IMG/VR virus record: IMGVR_UViG_3300007539_000124
Span: 1 to 30,125 of that record
DNA from: a virus
Strand: one strand, 5' to 3'
DNA: 30,125 nucleotides
The notes beneath the pieces are model-generated. The model worked only from the letters and a program-made list of their open reading frames with translations, did not search any database and had not been told where the DNA came from. Shown here one piece after another: positions 17,022 through 24,058 of this stretch. The position numbers were made by a program, and so were the translations under genes. Position 1 is the stretch's first letter. Each line of letters begins with the position of its first letter.

Positions 17022-17734
17022 AGGTGGATCTCCCCTTCAGTGTAGTCAGATGGATGTAGAATGCGTGCGAGCTGGGCCATGACGATTGCGTCAGCTTCGC
17101 CTTGGCCGCTCTTGTTGTATGCGTTGACGACAACAGGCCACATGTCCTCGACCGTTGGCTCGACATCCTCAAGGAGACGCTCAGCTCTGACCTTGCCGAT
17201 TCCTCGGCAACCTGGGTAGTTGTCCGCTGGGTCGCCTGTCAGCACCTGAGTCATCCAGTTGCGCAGCGCTTGCGCCTCGCTGATGTCGATGATGTCGCCG
17301 GTGTCGAGGTCAACGTGCAGACCGGGTATGGTCCGCATGTCTTTGTCGATCGACCAGATCACAGTGCCGGGGCCGCTGTTAATCCCGATGACGTCGTCGC
17401 CCTCGAGGTCTTCAAGCCATGTTGCACTGTACTTGTCGACCGCGTGCTCGCGCAGGAAACTGTAGGCCATCGGCCGGTCGCCTTTCCGATTTGCCTTGTA
17501 GTCGGCGTAAAGTGTTTTCCGAAAGTTGGTCGGGGCGGACAGCGCAAAGAACATCTCGTCCGCCTCCGTCATGTCGCGGATCTGCTCGACAAGATGGTCG
17601 AAGATCGCGCAGGCCTCACCGACGCTGACCGACGGGAACAACACTAGGTCGTCACCGTGGTCAGCCTCCATGATGGTGGTCGCAGCGTTGGCTGCTTGGT
17701 ACACGAGGACGTCAGTGTCCACTAAGCACTTCAT
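17000..17734 (-). CDS. 5'-3' exonuclease, T7 gp6-like (FEN family)
   Basis: 244 residues from ATG 17734 (MKCLVDTD); AAGG lies 8 bases upstream. FEN-type metal ligands are visible: D6 and D8 (VDTDVL), the LEDLEGDD cluster near 108-115, SIDKDM near 129-134 and LTGDPADN near 165-172. The last is followed by the helix-hairpin-helix YPGCRGIGKVRAERLL. KTLYADYKANRKGDRP matches the basic helical arch. It degrades host DNA to mononucleotides and removes RNA primers, feeding the MazG and reductase steps encoded next to it. Its start overlaps the redoxin stop by 23 bases. Confidence 0.92.
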   Translation of the reverse strand: MKCLVDTDVLVYQAANAATTIMEADHGDDLVLFPSVSVGEACAIFDHLVEQIRDMTEADEMFFALSAPTNFRKTLYADYKANRKGDRPMAYSFLREHAVDKYSATWLEDLEGDDVIGINSGPGTVIWSIDKDMRTIPGLHVDLDTGDIIDISEAQALRNWMTQVLTGDPADNYPGCRGIGKVRAERLLEDVEPTVEDMWPVVVNAYNKSGQGEADAIVMAQLARILHPSDYTEGEIHLWTPTIQ

Positions 17735-17942
17735 GTTCAAAACCTTGGTAAGTCCGTGCCTTCCCCATAGGTACGATAATTGGAACAGTACGCCAGCCTA
17801 CACGTTTGAGTGCAGTTTTGGCAAGGTCGTCGTCGGTGATGTCGACCTCGACAAACTGAAAACCCTGGCGAGTCATGAAGTCCTTCGCCTTGTCACACCA
17901 AGGACAGTCGCGCTTGCTAATCAGCACGTAGCTATTTGTCAT
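17712..17942 (-). CDS. Glutaredoxin/NrdH-like redoxin
   Basis: 76 residues with the thioredoxin-fold glutaredoxin pattern: YVLISKRDCPWCDKAK with the redox pair C13/C16, the cis-proline loop TVPIIV near 52-57, and a C-terminal GFEHE helix. It is the size of NrdH/Grx proteins. Given the reductase three genes downstream, it most likely donates electrons to that enzyme's C-terminal cysteines. A role with the PP-loop protein two genes upstream is also possible. The ATG overlaps the stop of the small basic protein gene as AATGA. Confidence 0.9.
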   Translation of the reverse strand: MTNSYVLISKRDCPWCDKAKDFMTRQGFQFVEVDITDDDLAKTALKRVGWRTVPIIVPMGKARTYQGFEHEVLSGH

Positions 17943-18079
17943 TTCTTACCCTTCTTCGGTGCAAAGCCTCCAGTCTTTGACTTCATCTTGGCGTAGGTCT
18001 TGTCGCTCACGGTGCTGTCCGCCTTGCTGCGCGACGTGCCTGCTTTCTTCCGGTCATTCATGTTCTTGTACAACGACAT
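17939..18079 (-). CDS. Small basic conserved phage protein (46 residues)
   Basis: ATG 18079 has AAAGGA 6 bases upstream and the frame stops at TGA 17939, overlapping the redoxin ATG. The product starts MSLYKNMNDRKKAGTSRSK and ends GFAPKKGKK; it is very Lys/Arg/Ser-rich. Short proteins with the same pattern (MSLY, RKKAGTSR, a K-rich end) are widespread in podoviruses and siphoviruses close to DNA polymerase, exonuclease or similar genes. No function is known to me. The charge suggests nucleic-acid binding. Confidence 0.85.
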   Translation of the reverse strand: MSLYKNMNDRKKAGTSRSKADSTVSDKTYAKMKSKTGGFAPKKGKK

Positions 18080-18090
18080 TGGTAGTCCTT

Positions 18091-18852
18091 TCAGTCTGTA
18101 AAACAGCCGCACCCCGACAAGTCGAACTCGTCTTGTATGTCGGCTTCGGTGTTGAGTACGGTATCGTACTCATTAAGAGTCAAGTAAGCGGTCTCATTGT
18201 TCCGGCGGTGGCGCAAAAAGGGGCGCGCTGTTTCACCGATAGCTTTCATTGCATCGTCCATCTTTGCAGCGTGGTATTTGTACCTGTCAGGGAATACGTC
18301 ACGCAGCAGAGCGAACTGCTTCTTTCCTGCTTTCACGCAGAAGCCACCACAGTTGTTGTGCGTAAAGCCAAGATCATAAAGGCGCGGCTTTGTGATGTCG
18401 TACTCTGCGAGAATGCTATCATACTGAGGTCGCCACACGTTCAACTCATTCAACAAGCTAATCACTGGGCGTGGGTGCCAGCGCTGCGCTGCTCTTTCTA
18501 AGCGATCGCTTTCTGACCAATCCATTCCTAGTACGAGCGGCTCATCGATTGCAGCATTTTCAGCTAGCCAGTTTTGAATCGGTTTAGTCTTTAACTCAGT
18601 GCTGCAGTGCGCAGTGCGAGTGTTACCGATGTACTTCCTGTCGACAAAGACTTCCCAAGGATCGCGGCCATCACGAAGATAAGTGATAGGCACATCTACT
18701 GCTTTCGCAACATCTTCAATGAAACGATACAGGTCTTCATCTTCAATCAAGGTATCCGCAAACAGTAACGTAAACTCGAGTCCAGCTTTGTGTGCTGCAA
18801 GTGCAGTCACTGCGCTGCCAAGTCCACCGCTAAAAGATATGTGGTGACGCAT
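18091..18852 (-). CDS. PAPS reductase-family PP-loop protein with clustered cysteines
   Basis: 253 residues from ATG 18852, overlapping the DNA polymerase TGA as TGATG, with GGAG 8 bases upstream. The PP-loop SFSGGLGSAVT (6-16) and LLFADTLIEDEDLYRFI place it in the N-type ATP-pyrophosphatase/PAPS reductase superfamily, which activates substrates with ATP. C83 (HCSTELKTKPI), C168 and C172 (HNNCGGFCVKAGKKQF) and C248/C250 (SGCGC) could bind an iron-sulphur cluster or zinc, as in DndC-like enzymes. The substrate is unknown; sulphur assimilation, tRNA or DNA modification are all open. The gene is poorer in G+C than its neighbours: the 60 bases from 18541 have 24 G/C, against 35 in the 60 bases from 19441 in the polymerase. 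This hints at separate acquisition. Confidence 0.85.
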   Translation of the reverse strand: MRHHISFSGGLGSAVTALAAHKAGLEFTLLFADTLIEDEDLYRFIEDVAKAVDVPITYLRDGRDPWEVFVDRKYIGNTRTAHCSTELKTKPIQNWLAENAAIDEPLVLGMDWSESDRLERAAQRWHPRPVISLLNELNVWRPQYDSILAEYDITKPRLYDLGFTHNNCGGFCVKAGKKQFALLRDVFPDRYKYHAAKMDDAMKAIGETARPFLRHRRNNETAYLTLNEYDTVLNTEADIQDEFDLSGCGCFTD

Positions 18853-20627
18853 CAGTGGCTCTCCGACCAATCCGGTCCAGTCTGGGTGCCGCACGTCATG
18901 GTGACGCGCAGGTTGTAGATTCGGCAGGCTTCGGCGAGCGCTGCCTTAATAACTCCCGAGACAAACTCGGTGTGGGCGGGAGCGCAGTCGATCTGGATCT
19001 CGTCGTGCACGTACATGACGAGGTCAGCTGGCACAGGTGTGACGCGTAGCTTCTCGACAATGAGCGATGCCCACTGTTTGCCGACGATCGATGTCGACGA
19101 CTGGATCAGATAGTTGAGCGCCTTGAACGTACCGGCACACGGGATCCAGCGTCCGTCGAGAGCTGTGAAGCCGCCGTCCTTTTTGACTCGGGCCTGTACG
19201 TCACTGATCAGCTTGTCGAGTGCCGGGAACGCCTCCATCAGGTCAGCTCGAATCTGGCTACCTGGCCGGCCTGTGATCTCACCAAGCAGCTTGTCACCGC
19301 TGCCGTACAACAGGGCAAAGATCGTGCGTTTGCCTGTCTGTCGATCGACACCCATAGCGTCAGCGTTTGACTGGTGGATGTCACCTTCGGTCAGCATCGC
19401 AGCATAGGCACCGCCGTCATACGCGGCCATGTAGTGGGCCAGCAGCATTAACTCGGCTTTGTCGAGGTCAGCTGCCAGCAGAACACGACCAGGGCTGGCA
19501 GTGAAACACTTGCGACACTCCCGCCCGTAGGCTCCGTGAACGGATGGCACCTGCTGGAGGTTTGGGTTTCGGCTGCTGGTGCGCGACGTGGCGGCACTGT
19601 TGGGTATGACCTGTGCGTGCACACGTCCGCCTCGGTCAGCCTCGAGCCAGCTGTCGAGCAGGCCTAAGCGCTTTTGTACTGTGAACTGCTCGGCGAACAG
19701 CTTGGCGCTGGGGAACTTGTCGGCAATCTTGAGCAGCACCTGCTCGTCGATCTTGGCTTGCCCTGACGTCTCGGTAAACTCGGTCGGCACCCAGCCCTCG
19801 CTGCGGAGCACGCGCTCGATGTGCTGACGGGAGCCGGGGTTGAGCACGACATACTTCACCTTGGTGTACGGACAGCCCTCGGTAACCTCTGGCCGGTTCT
19901 TGTACTTGGCACTGCGCTTAGGTGTGACGACCGGGCCGTCCTGCTCGTACCAGCCGCCGTACTTGTCGGTCAGCTCAGCCGACAGCTCATCCTGCCGATG
20001 CAGTAGCAGTGCACGAAGACGCTCGGCGTGCTCGGTGTCGAACGCGAAGCCAACCTGCTCCATGTCGTGACAGACCTGGGCGAATCTGTGCTCGAGATCA
20101 ACAGCCCTGCTGTTCAGCGCAAGTGCCACCATCTGGTGCCACAGCTTCACAGTCACCCGCACGTCTTGCATGCAGTAGTCTTCCAGCTCCTGCGACCAGC
20201 CATCTGTCCACTCGCCAGTGAACTCTCCCTTGTGCAGGCCAAGGCGGATTCCGTGAGCGCCAAGTGAGTGCGAGCCGTTGAACATGCGGGGTCCGTACTG
20301 GCGCAGGCCTACCTTACCAAAGCGAGCGTAGTCGCGTTCTCGCAGATCCGGCCATGCCAGCCGGCTGAGCACGAGGGTGTCGCGCACAAGCGGCGGCATC
20401 CAATCAGAGTGCAGCTTGCGGATCACAGCGATGTCGAAGTTGATGCCGTTGTGGGCGACGATAGTCTCGGCGTTCGACAACAGACGTAGGCCACGCTCGA
20501 CGTGCTCAGGCTTGAAAGCAAACTCCTCGCCGGTGTCGCAGTCGATGATACAGAGCGAGGTGATGGTTGTTACTTCGTCGAGCAGACCATCGGTTTCGAT
20601 GTCGAAGGCGAGCGTCCTTAGCGACAT
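18852..20627 (-). CDS. DNA polymerase, family A, T7 gp5-like
   Basis: 591 residues. The 3'-5' exonuclease domain is intact: D9/E11 (FDIETDG), D65 (AHNGINFDIAVI) and D155 (YCMQDVRVT). The polymerase motifs are A (AADLDKAELMLLAHYM, D387), B (RQTGKRTIFALLYGSGD) and C (YVHDEIQI, H541-D542-E543). TSRTSSRNPNLQQVPS corresponds to the T7 GRATHAFPNLAQIP region. At 704 residues, T7 gp5 is longer. The stretch matching its thioredoxin-binding segment (KYGGWYEQ to GCPYTKVKYV, about 217-262) is present but about 30 residues shorter. It is the replicative enzyme. GAGGT lies 6 bases before ATG. It overlaps both neighbours by a few bases. Confidence 0.96.
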   Translation of the reverse strand: MSLRTLAFDIETDGLLDEVTTITSLCIIDCDTGEEFAFKPEHVERGLRLLSNAETIVAHNGINFDIAVIRKLHSDWMPPLVRDTLVLSRLAWPDLRERDYARFGKVGLRQYGPRMFNGSHSLGAHGIRLGLHKGEFTGEWTDGWSQELEDYCMQDVRVTVKLWHQMVALALNSRAVDLEHRFAQVCHDMEQVGFAFDTEHAERLRALLLHRQDELSAELTDKYGGWYEQDGPVVTPKRSAKYKNRPEVTEGCPYTKVKYVVLNPGSRQHIERVLRSEGWVPTEFTETSGQAKIDEQVLLKIADKFPSAKLFAEQFTVQKRLGLLDSWLEADRGGRVHAQVIPNSAATSRTSSRNPNLQQVPSVHGAYGRECRKCFTASPGRVLLAADLDKAELMLLAHYMAAYDGGAYAAMLTEGDIHQSNADAMGVDRQTGKRTIFALLYGSGDKLLGEITGRPGSQIRADLMEAFPALDKLISDVQARVKKDGGFTALDGRWIPCAGTFKALNYLIQSSTSIVGKQWASLIVEKLRVTPVPADLVMYVHDEIQIDCAPAHTEFVSGVIKAALAEACRIYNLRVTMTCGTQTGPDWSESH

Positions 20628-21046
20628 TGTGATACCTCGCTAGGTGGCACCAGGTCAGCTCGATAGTAGCGCTTACGCCGTGGCCCGACACGCGGCTCCG
20701 GTGCCATCTTCACACCGACCACCTCGATGCCTGCTTCACGCAGCACACCGACATAATTACTGTTGCGGTTTCCAAGGGCGCGCAGGTCGAGGGCAGTCAG
20801 GCCGATGCCCATACCAAGTAGAAACTTGGCTGCGTCGATCCATGGGTAGGACGTGTCAGTCCAGTCCAGTCGGCGTATAGTGTTCTGTACGATAGCGTAC
20901 GCATCCTGCCACTTTGGATCACGGTCAGCTCGTACAACCAGCCACTCGGCTAGGTCATACAGGTGATCAAAAGTCAGCTCGGAATGTGTCGTGGCGTTCT
21001 TCCAAGCAACCGGTCTGTCGATTGAAATAGATAGAGCCTGCGTCAT
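20618..21046 (-). CDS. Unknown protein between primase-helicase and polymerase, possible winged helix
   Basis: 142 residues; ATG 21046 has GGGGAGA 6 bases upstream. It overlaps the end of the primase-helicase gene by 80 bases and the polymerase start by 10. The N-terminal half is helical (TFDHLYDLAEWLVVRADRD, DAYAIVQNTIRRLDW). The C-terminal half (LTALDLRALGNRNSNYVGVL, GIEVVGV, then RKRYYRADLV) looks like a compact helix-turn-helix with a basic wing, as in small DNA-binding domains. I do not recognise the family. A replication-accessory or DNA-binding role is inferred only from shape and position. Confidence 0.72.
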   Translation of the reverse strand: MTQALSISIDRPVAWKNATTHSELTFDHLYDLAEWLVVRADRDPKWQDAYAIVQNTIRRLDWTDTSYPWIDAAKFLLGMGIGLTALDLRALGNRNSNYVGVLREAGIEVVGVKMAPEPRVGPRRKRYYRADLVPPSEVSQCR

Positions 21047-22652
21047 GTGACGTCTCCCCAGTGTATCTGTTTTTCATGATGTTCACGCGCACGACATTGG
21101 GGATCGGATCCCCGTTCTCGTCGCTAGCGCGCTCGAGGCCAATCACTGCGTCTGACAGTGCGGCCGGTGCACCGGAGCCACGTATGTCAGACAGGCTCAG
21201 ACTTGCTGTGCCGCTGCTGTGGTCTCCGGTGCTCGGCTTGCGGGTGTGCGCAACCATGATCACACCCGTGCCTGTCCGCTCGACAATCTTTGAGCGAATG
21301 TCGGTGCAGATCGCATCGATAATCCGACGCTCATCCAAGTGCTGCTGGTTCATGCCCAGTGTTGTCGCCATCGTGATGTGATCGAGGACGATGAAGTCAC
21401 ACTTGCAGCCGGCTGCGAGCCACGACATGCGAGCGAGCAGCCCCTCGGCATCAGTCGAGCCGAAGTGATCGTAGAGCCAGAGGCCGTCGTTGGCGCTGAT
21501 CTTGCGCAGCTCGTCCTTCTGCTCCTCGGTAGTCATGCACTTGCTGTCCATCACCAACGGCTTACCGGCAGACATACCGATCAGTGCACGCAGCGTGCGC
21601 CGATTGGATTCCTCGAGCATGACCATGCCGCAGCGCAGCCCGTGATCCTTCACGAGTGACAGCGCCAGCGTACGACAAAGCGTGCTCTTTCCTACGCCCG
21701 TGCCGGCAGTGACAGTGATCAGCTCCCGGCGTAGACCACGCAGCAGATCCTGCAGTGCAGCGAACGGGAACGGCACGCCATCGTCGTCGGGCTGGTCGAG
21801 CAGGTGCTCTAGCTCGGATGCGCTGTAGATACCGCTCGGTCGCCACGACGGAGCTGACTCGATCAGATCCGACAGTGCCTTGCTGTTGTCGTTGATGCGG
21901 ACGTCGCTGGCATCTTTGCGGCCGCTGGGCCAAGACACGCAGCGCACCTCGATGTCTCGGTGGCTCATGCACAGGCTGCTGCAGAGTGTCTCTGCTGCTC
22001 GACGTCCTTGCTCGTCACCATCGGTAGCGACAATGACTGTGTCGAACGACGTCAGGTACGACCAAGACGCCTCGTCAGCCAGCACCTTGTCGACAGACTG
22101 AGCGCCACCAGGAAGACTGACAGCGTGCAGCTTCGTAGCTGACCTGACGGTGATTGCGTCGACCTCTCCCTCGGTCACGACAATAGTGTTGTTGTACTGG
22201 TTGGACTTCGGAACGACGTGACGGCCGTACAAACCTGACGTGACAGGCTGGCCCTGCCAGTAGAAGCGCTTGTCCGGCGTGCGCACCTTCGTGCCAGTCC
22301 AGTTGCCATGCGTGTCAAAGTAGTGTGCGAGGTGGTTGCCGGACTCGTCGATCTCGTACTCGTACTTGCGGAGGACGTCGAGGTCGCTCAGCTCTCGCTC
22401 TCTGATTCGCTGGACTTGCCCCTTCGGCCTTTTCGACTGTACCGCAGCTTGCTTGGGACGACTCTCTTGCGCAGGTGCTGTGAACGCAGGCTCTTGGCCA
22501 GCGGGTTGCGCTTGGTCTTCGGCGGCGGGTCGGCTTGTACGGCAGCTGAAGCAATACCGCGAACCGTCTGACCGCACAGCTGCACCATCGCTACTACCGC
22601 AGAGGTCACACTCCACGTGCGTCTCGACAAACTCATCTTTGTGATCACCCAT
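20967..22652 (-). CDS. Primase-helicase, T7 gp4-like
   Basis: 561 residues, like T7 gp4A (566). In order: a zinc ribbon with C15/C18 and C34/C37 (ECDLCGS, YCFSCR), and a Pro/Gln-rich linker. Then the TOPRIM primase core with E161 (VVTEGEVDAI) and D211/D213 (ATDGDEQGRR), and the ring helicase domain with Walker A GTGVGKST (317-324), Walker B near FIVLDHITMATT and VIMVAHTRKP. The protein ends DTFRADF; a C-terminal Phe after acidic residues is how T7 gp4 binds the polymerase. AGGA lies 5 bases before ATG and the endonuclease stop is 2 bases upstream. It primes lagging strands and unwinds the fork. Confidence 0.95.
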   Translation of the reverse strand: MGDHKDEFVETHVECDLCGSSDGAAVRSDGSRYCFSCRTSRPAAEDQAQPAGQEPAFTAPAQESRPKQAAVQSKRPKGQVQRIRERELSDLDVLRKYEYEIDESGNHLAHYFDTHGNWTGTKVRTPDKRFYWQGQPVTSGLYGRHVVPKSNQYNNTIVVTEGEVDAITVRSATKLHAVSLPGGAQSVDKVLADEASWSYLTSFDTVIVATDGDEQGRRAAETLCSSLCMSHRDIEVRCVSWPSGRKDASDVRINDNSKALSDLIESAPSWRPSGIYSASELEHLLDQPDDDGVPFPFAALQDLLRGLRRELITVTAGTGVGKSTLCRTLALSLVKDHGLRCGMVMLEESNRRTLRALIGMSAGKPLVMDSKCMTTEEQKDELRKISANDGLWLYDHFGSTDAEGLLARMSWLAAGCKCDFIVLDHITMATTLGMNQQHLDERRIIDAICTDIRSKIVERTGTGVIMVAHTRKPSTGDHSSGTASLSLSDIRGSGAPAALSDAVIGLERASDENGDPIPNVVRVNIMKNRYTGETSHDAGSIYFNRQTGCLEERHDTFRADF

Positions 22653-22654
22653 GT

Positions 22655-23101
22655 TTATCCTGTCAGCCAGCTGTCAGGGACTGTGCCGTGGCACCAGCGG
22701 AAGCCGTGTTTGTCGGCCCAGTCCTTGCAAGTTTTCTTGGTTTTGCCTGCGCGTGCGTTGGGTGACTGGAAGATGAAGCGAATGTCCAAGTCAGTCTGCC
22801 GCTTGAGCAGCACGTGCTTAGCCATTGCGTCACCATCCAGCCTACCTTTGGCCTCACACAGGATGGTGTGGCCGTCTGGCCTGACGATCACGAAGTCAGG
22901 GTTGTAGACGTGGTTGGTTGCCGGCTTGATGTAAGCGACCCGATCACTCGGGCGCTCATACCGGAAGTCAATGCCGCGTCTACAAAGATCCTCGCAGATG
23001 CGCTCTTCGAACCGCGAGCGAAATGCCTTGATCTTACCTTCCTGATCGCACAGGCCAGCCGGATTAGAACTCCGCTTGGCGTGATACCTCAACGTCGGCA
23101 C
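22655..23101 (-). CDS. Endonuclease I (Holliday junction resolvase), T7 gp3-like
   Basis: I choose GTG 23101, giving 148 residues (V-P-T-L-R-Y-H-A-K-R), essentially the length of T7 gp3 (149). The ATG at 23146 would add 15 residues lying inside the SSB gene. Catalytic residues match T7 E20, D55, E65 and K67: FRSRFEERI, YNPDFVIVRPDG and LCEAKG. Also aligned are HVYNPDF with T7 HTYTPDF and LDIRFIFQSPNA with LDIRIVFSSS. It cuts branched DNA before packaging and helps break down host DNA. It overlaps the SSB 3' end by 38 bases. Neither start has a strong ribosome site. Confidence 0.88.
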   Translation of the reverse strand: MPTLRYHAKRSSNPAGLCDQEGKIKAFRSRFEERICEDLCRRGIDFRYERPSDRVAYIKPATNHVYNPDFVIVRPDGHTILCEAKGRLDGDAMAKHVLLKRQTDLDIRFIFQSPNARAGKTKKTCKDWADKHGFRWCHGTVPDSWLTG

Positions 23102-23639
23102 CCCCGTCGTACACGAAGCCGTCCTCGACCTCGAACCCTGGCCCACCAGACTCGCCTTCGCTCAGCTCGAGAACCTGCACCTCTTTGACCTGGTGCTGCA
23201 TGTAGTGGGTTCCTTGGTGTTCAGTCGCACGCATGTTGATCTTGACGTTGAGTCGTGACCCCATGCGAATGATCAACCGCTCGGTGATCAGGTTGAGCTT
23301 GGTGTCCCAGATCTTCGGGGTCGACCAGTCAGCGACACGCTTGGTGTCGAGCTTGATGATCGTGTGTGGTTCGCCCCACAGGTCACGCTCAAAGATGTAC
23401 TTCGACATGTCACTGCCCCACGATTCGTGAAGCGCACGAATTTGCGGAGCGTACTCATTCTCATAGCGCTTTGTCGGGATGGCGACAGCAACCTTGTAGT
23501 GGTCGAACTTCGCCTCTTGGAGGTCAGTGAAGCAGCTGTCCTCTTGGCTGTTGTAGGTGCGGACATCACGGAGGGTCATGATGTGCGAGTCATTAATGGA
23601 TTGAAACTGTTTCAGAGAAGTCATGTGCAATGCTTTCAT
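23064..23639 (-). CDS. Single-stranded DNA-binding protein, T7 gp2.5-like
   Basis: 191 residues from ATG 23639; a start five codons later (ATG 23624) is as likely, and neither has a strong ribosome site. Frames reaching 23696 would overlap the upstream gene further. The core resembles gp2.5: KFDHYKVAVAIPTKR, RMGSRLNVKINMRA and VQVLELSEGE line up with T7 GVYKVDLTIPNK, GGGSKLKVKYSL and VMLVELATFGGG. The tail is acidic (SEGESGGPGFEVEDGF) and ends in Phe, the signature by which gp2.5 touches the polymerase and primase-helicase. It coats ssDNA and promotes annealing. Identity is low, so the call relies on fold landmarks, tail and position before endonuclease I. Confidence 0.75.
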   Translation of the reverse strand: MKALHMTSLKQFQSINDSHIMTLRDVRTYNSQEDSCFTDLQEAKFDHYKVAVAIPTKRYENEYAPQIRALHESWGSDMSKYIFERDLWGEPHTIIKLDTKRVADWSTPKIWDTKLNLITERLIIRMGSRLNVKINMRATEHQGTHYMQHQVKEVQVLELSEGESGGPGFEVEDGFVYDGGADVEVSRQAEF

Positions 23640-23871
23640 AGTAGTCCGCGAGTAGGCGGAACAGGGAGTAGATTTCGTCGGGGTCGAGTTCGACAATCAA
23701 TGCGCCCTCGGCTTTGTCGTCGAACTCTTCGATCGTCATGGATTCATCTAGGCTGTCGACGATCGCCTCGGTGTAAAAGTGCAGGTAGCCGTCAGCGAAC
23801 CTGCCGAGAAGGTCGGGACTTAGTTCGAACAGCTCGACGCTTAGGTTTTGGTGGCTCTGGTGTCGGGTCAT
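23593..23871 (-). CDS. Acidic small protein of unknown function
   Basis: 92 residues from ATG 23871, chosen because AAGGA lies 5 bases upstream. It is acidic and helical: LFELSPDLLGRFADGYLHFY, ESMTIEEFDDKAEG, LDPDEIYSLFRLLADYYESIAHDF. I recognise no family. It overlaps the upstream cysteine protein by 80 bases and the SSB by up to 47, an unusually dense arrangement. Its position between RNA polymerase and SSB is where T7 carries small inhibitors of host functions, so a host-takeover role is possible but unproven. Confidence 0.65.
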   Translation of the reverse strand: MTRHQSHQNLSVELFELSPDLLGRFADGYLHFYTEAIVDSLDESMTIEEFDDKAEGALIVELDPDEIYSLFRLLADYYESIAHDFSETVSIH

Positions 23872-24058
23872 GTGATTCCTTTGGGGGAGGAGGTGGAGCT
23901 GGTCGCTCGACATACTCTCCGCACCAGTAAGCCGGATGAACGGCCGCGATCTCTGGGTAGCGATGACAGCTGTGTCGAACAAAAGCGCCAGGTCCAGCCT
24001 GTGACTGCACGTAGAACAGGCAGGAATTGCACTGCCGATCAGGCGAAGAAGTAGTCAC
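23792..24058 (-). CDS. Small Cys/His protein with a basic Pro-rich tail
   Basis: 88 residues from GTG 24058, preceded by AGGAGG with 9 bases of spacing. The start overlaps the end of the RNA polymerase gene by 20 bases. The N-terminal part has C10-x2-C13 (QCNSCLFY), then HSCHRYPE and WCGEYV, a pattern common in small phage proteins of unknown role and likely to bind zinc or an iron-sulphur cluster. The second half is Pro-rich (PAPPPPPKE, PTPEPPKPKRR) and strongly basic. The longer frame reaching 24184 reads into the polymerase gene and is not supported. Function unknown. Confidence 0.7.
   Translation of the reverse strand: MTTSSPDRQCNSCLFYVQSQAGPGAFVRHSCHRYPEIAAVHPAYWCGEYVERPAPPPPPKESHDPTPEPPKPKRRAVRTKSRPSRQVR

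Noticed and set aside
20967-23639. A T7-type amidase/lysozyme (gp3.5) between endonuclease and primase-helicase
   Set aside because: The endonuclease stop and primase-helicase start are only 2 bases apart, so there is no room. The lysis enzyme is the GH24 endolysin instead.
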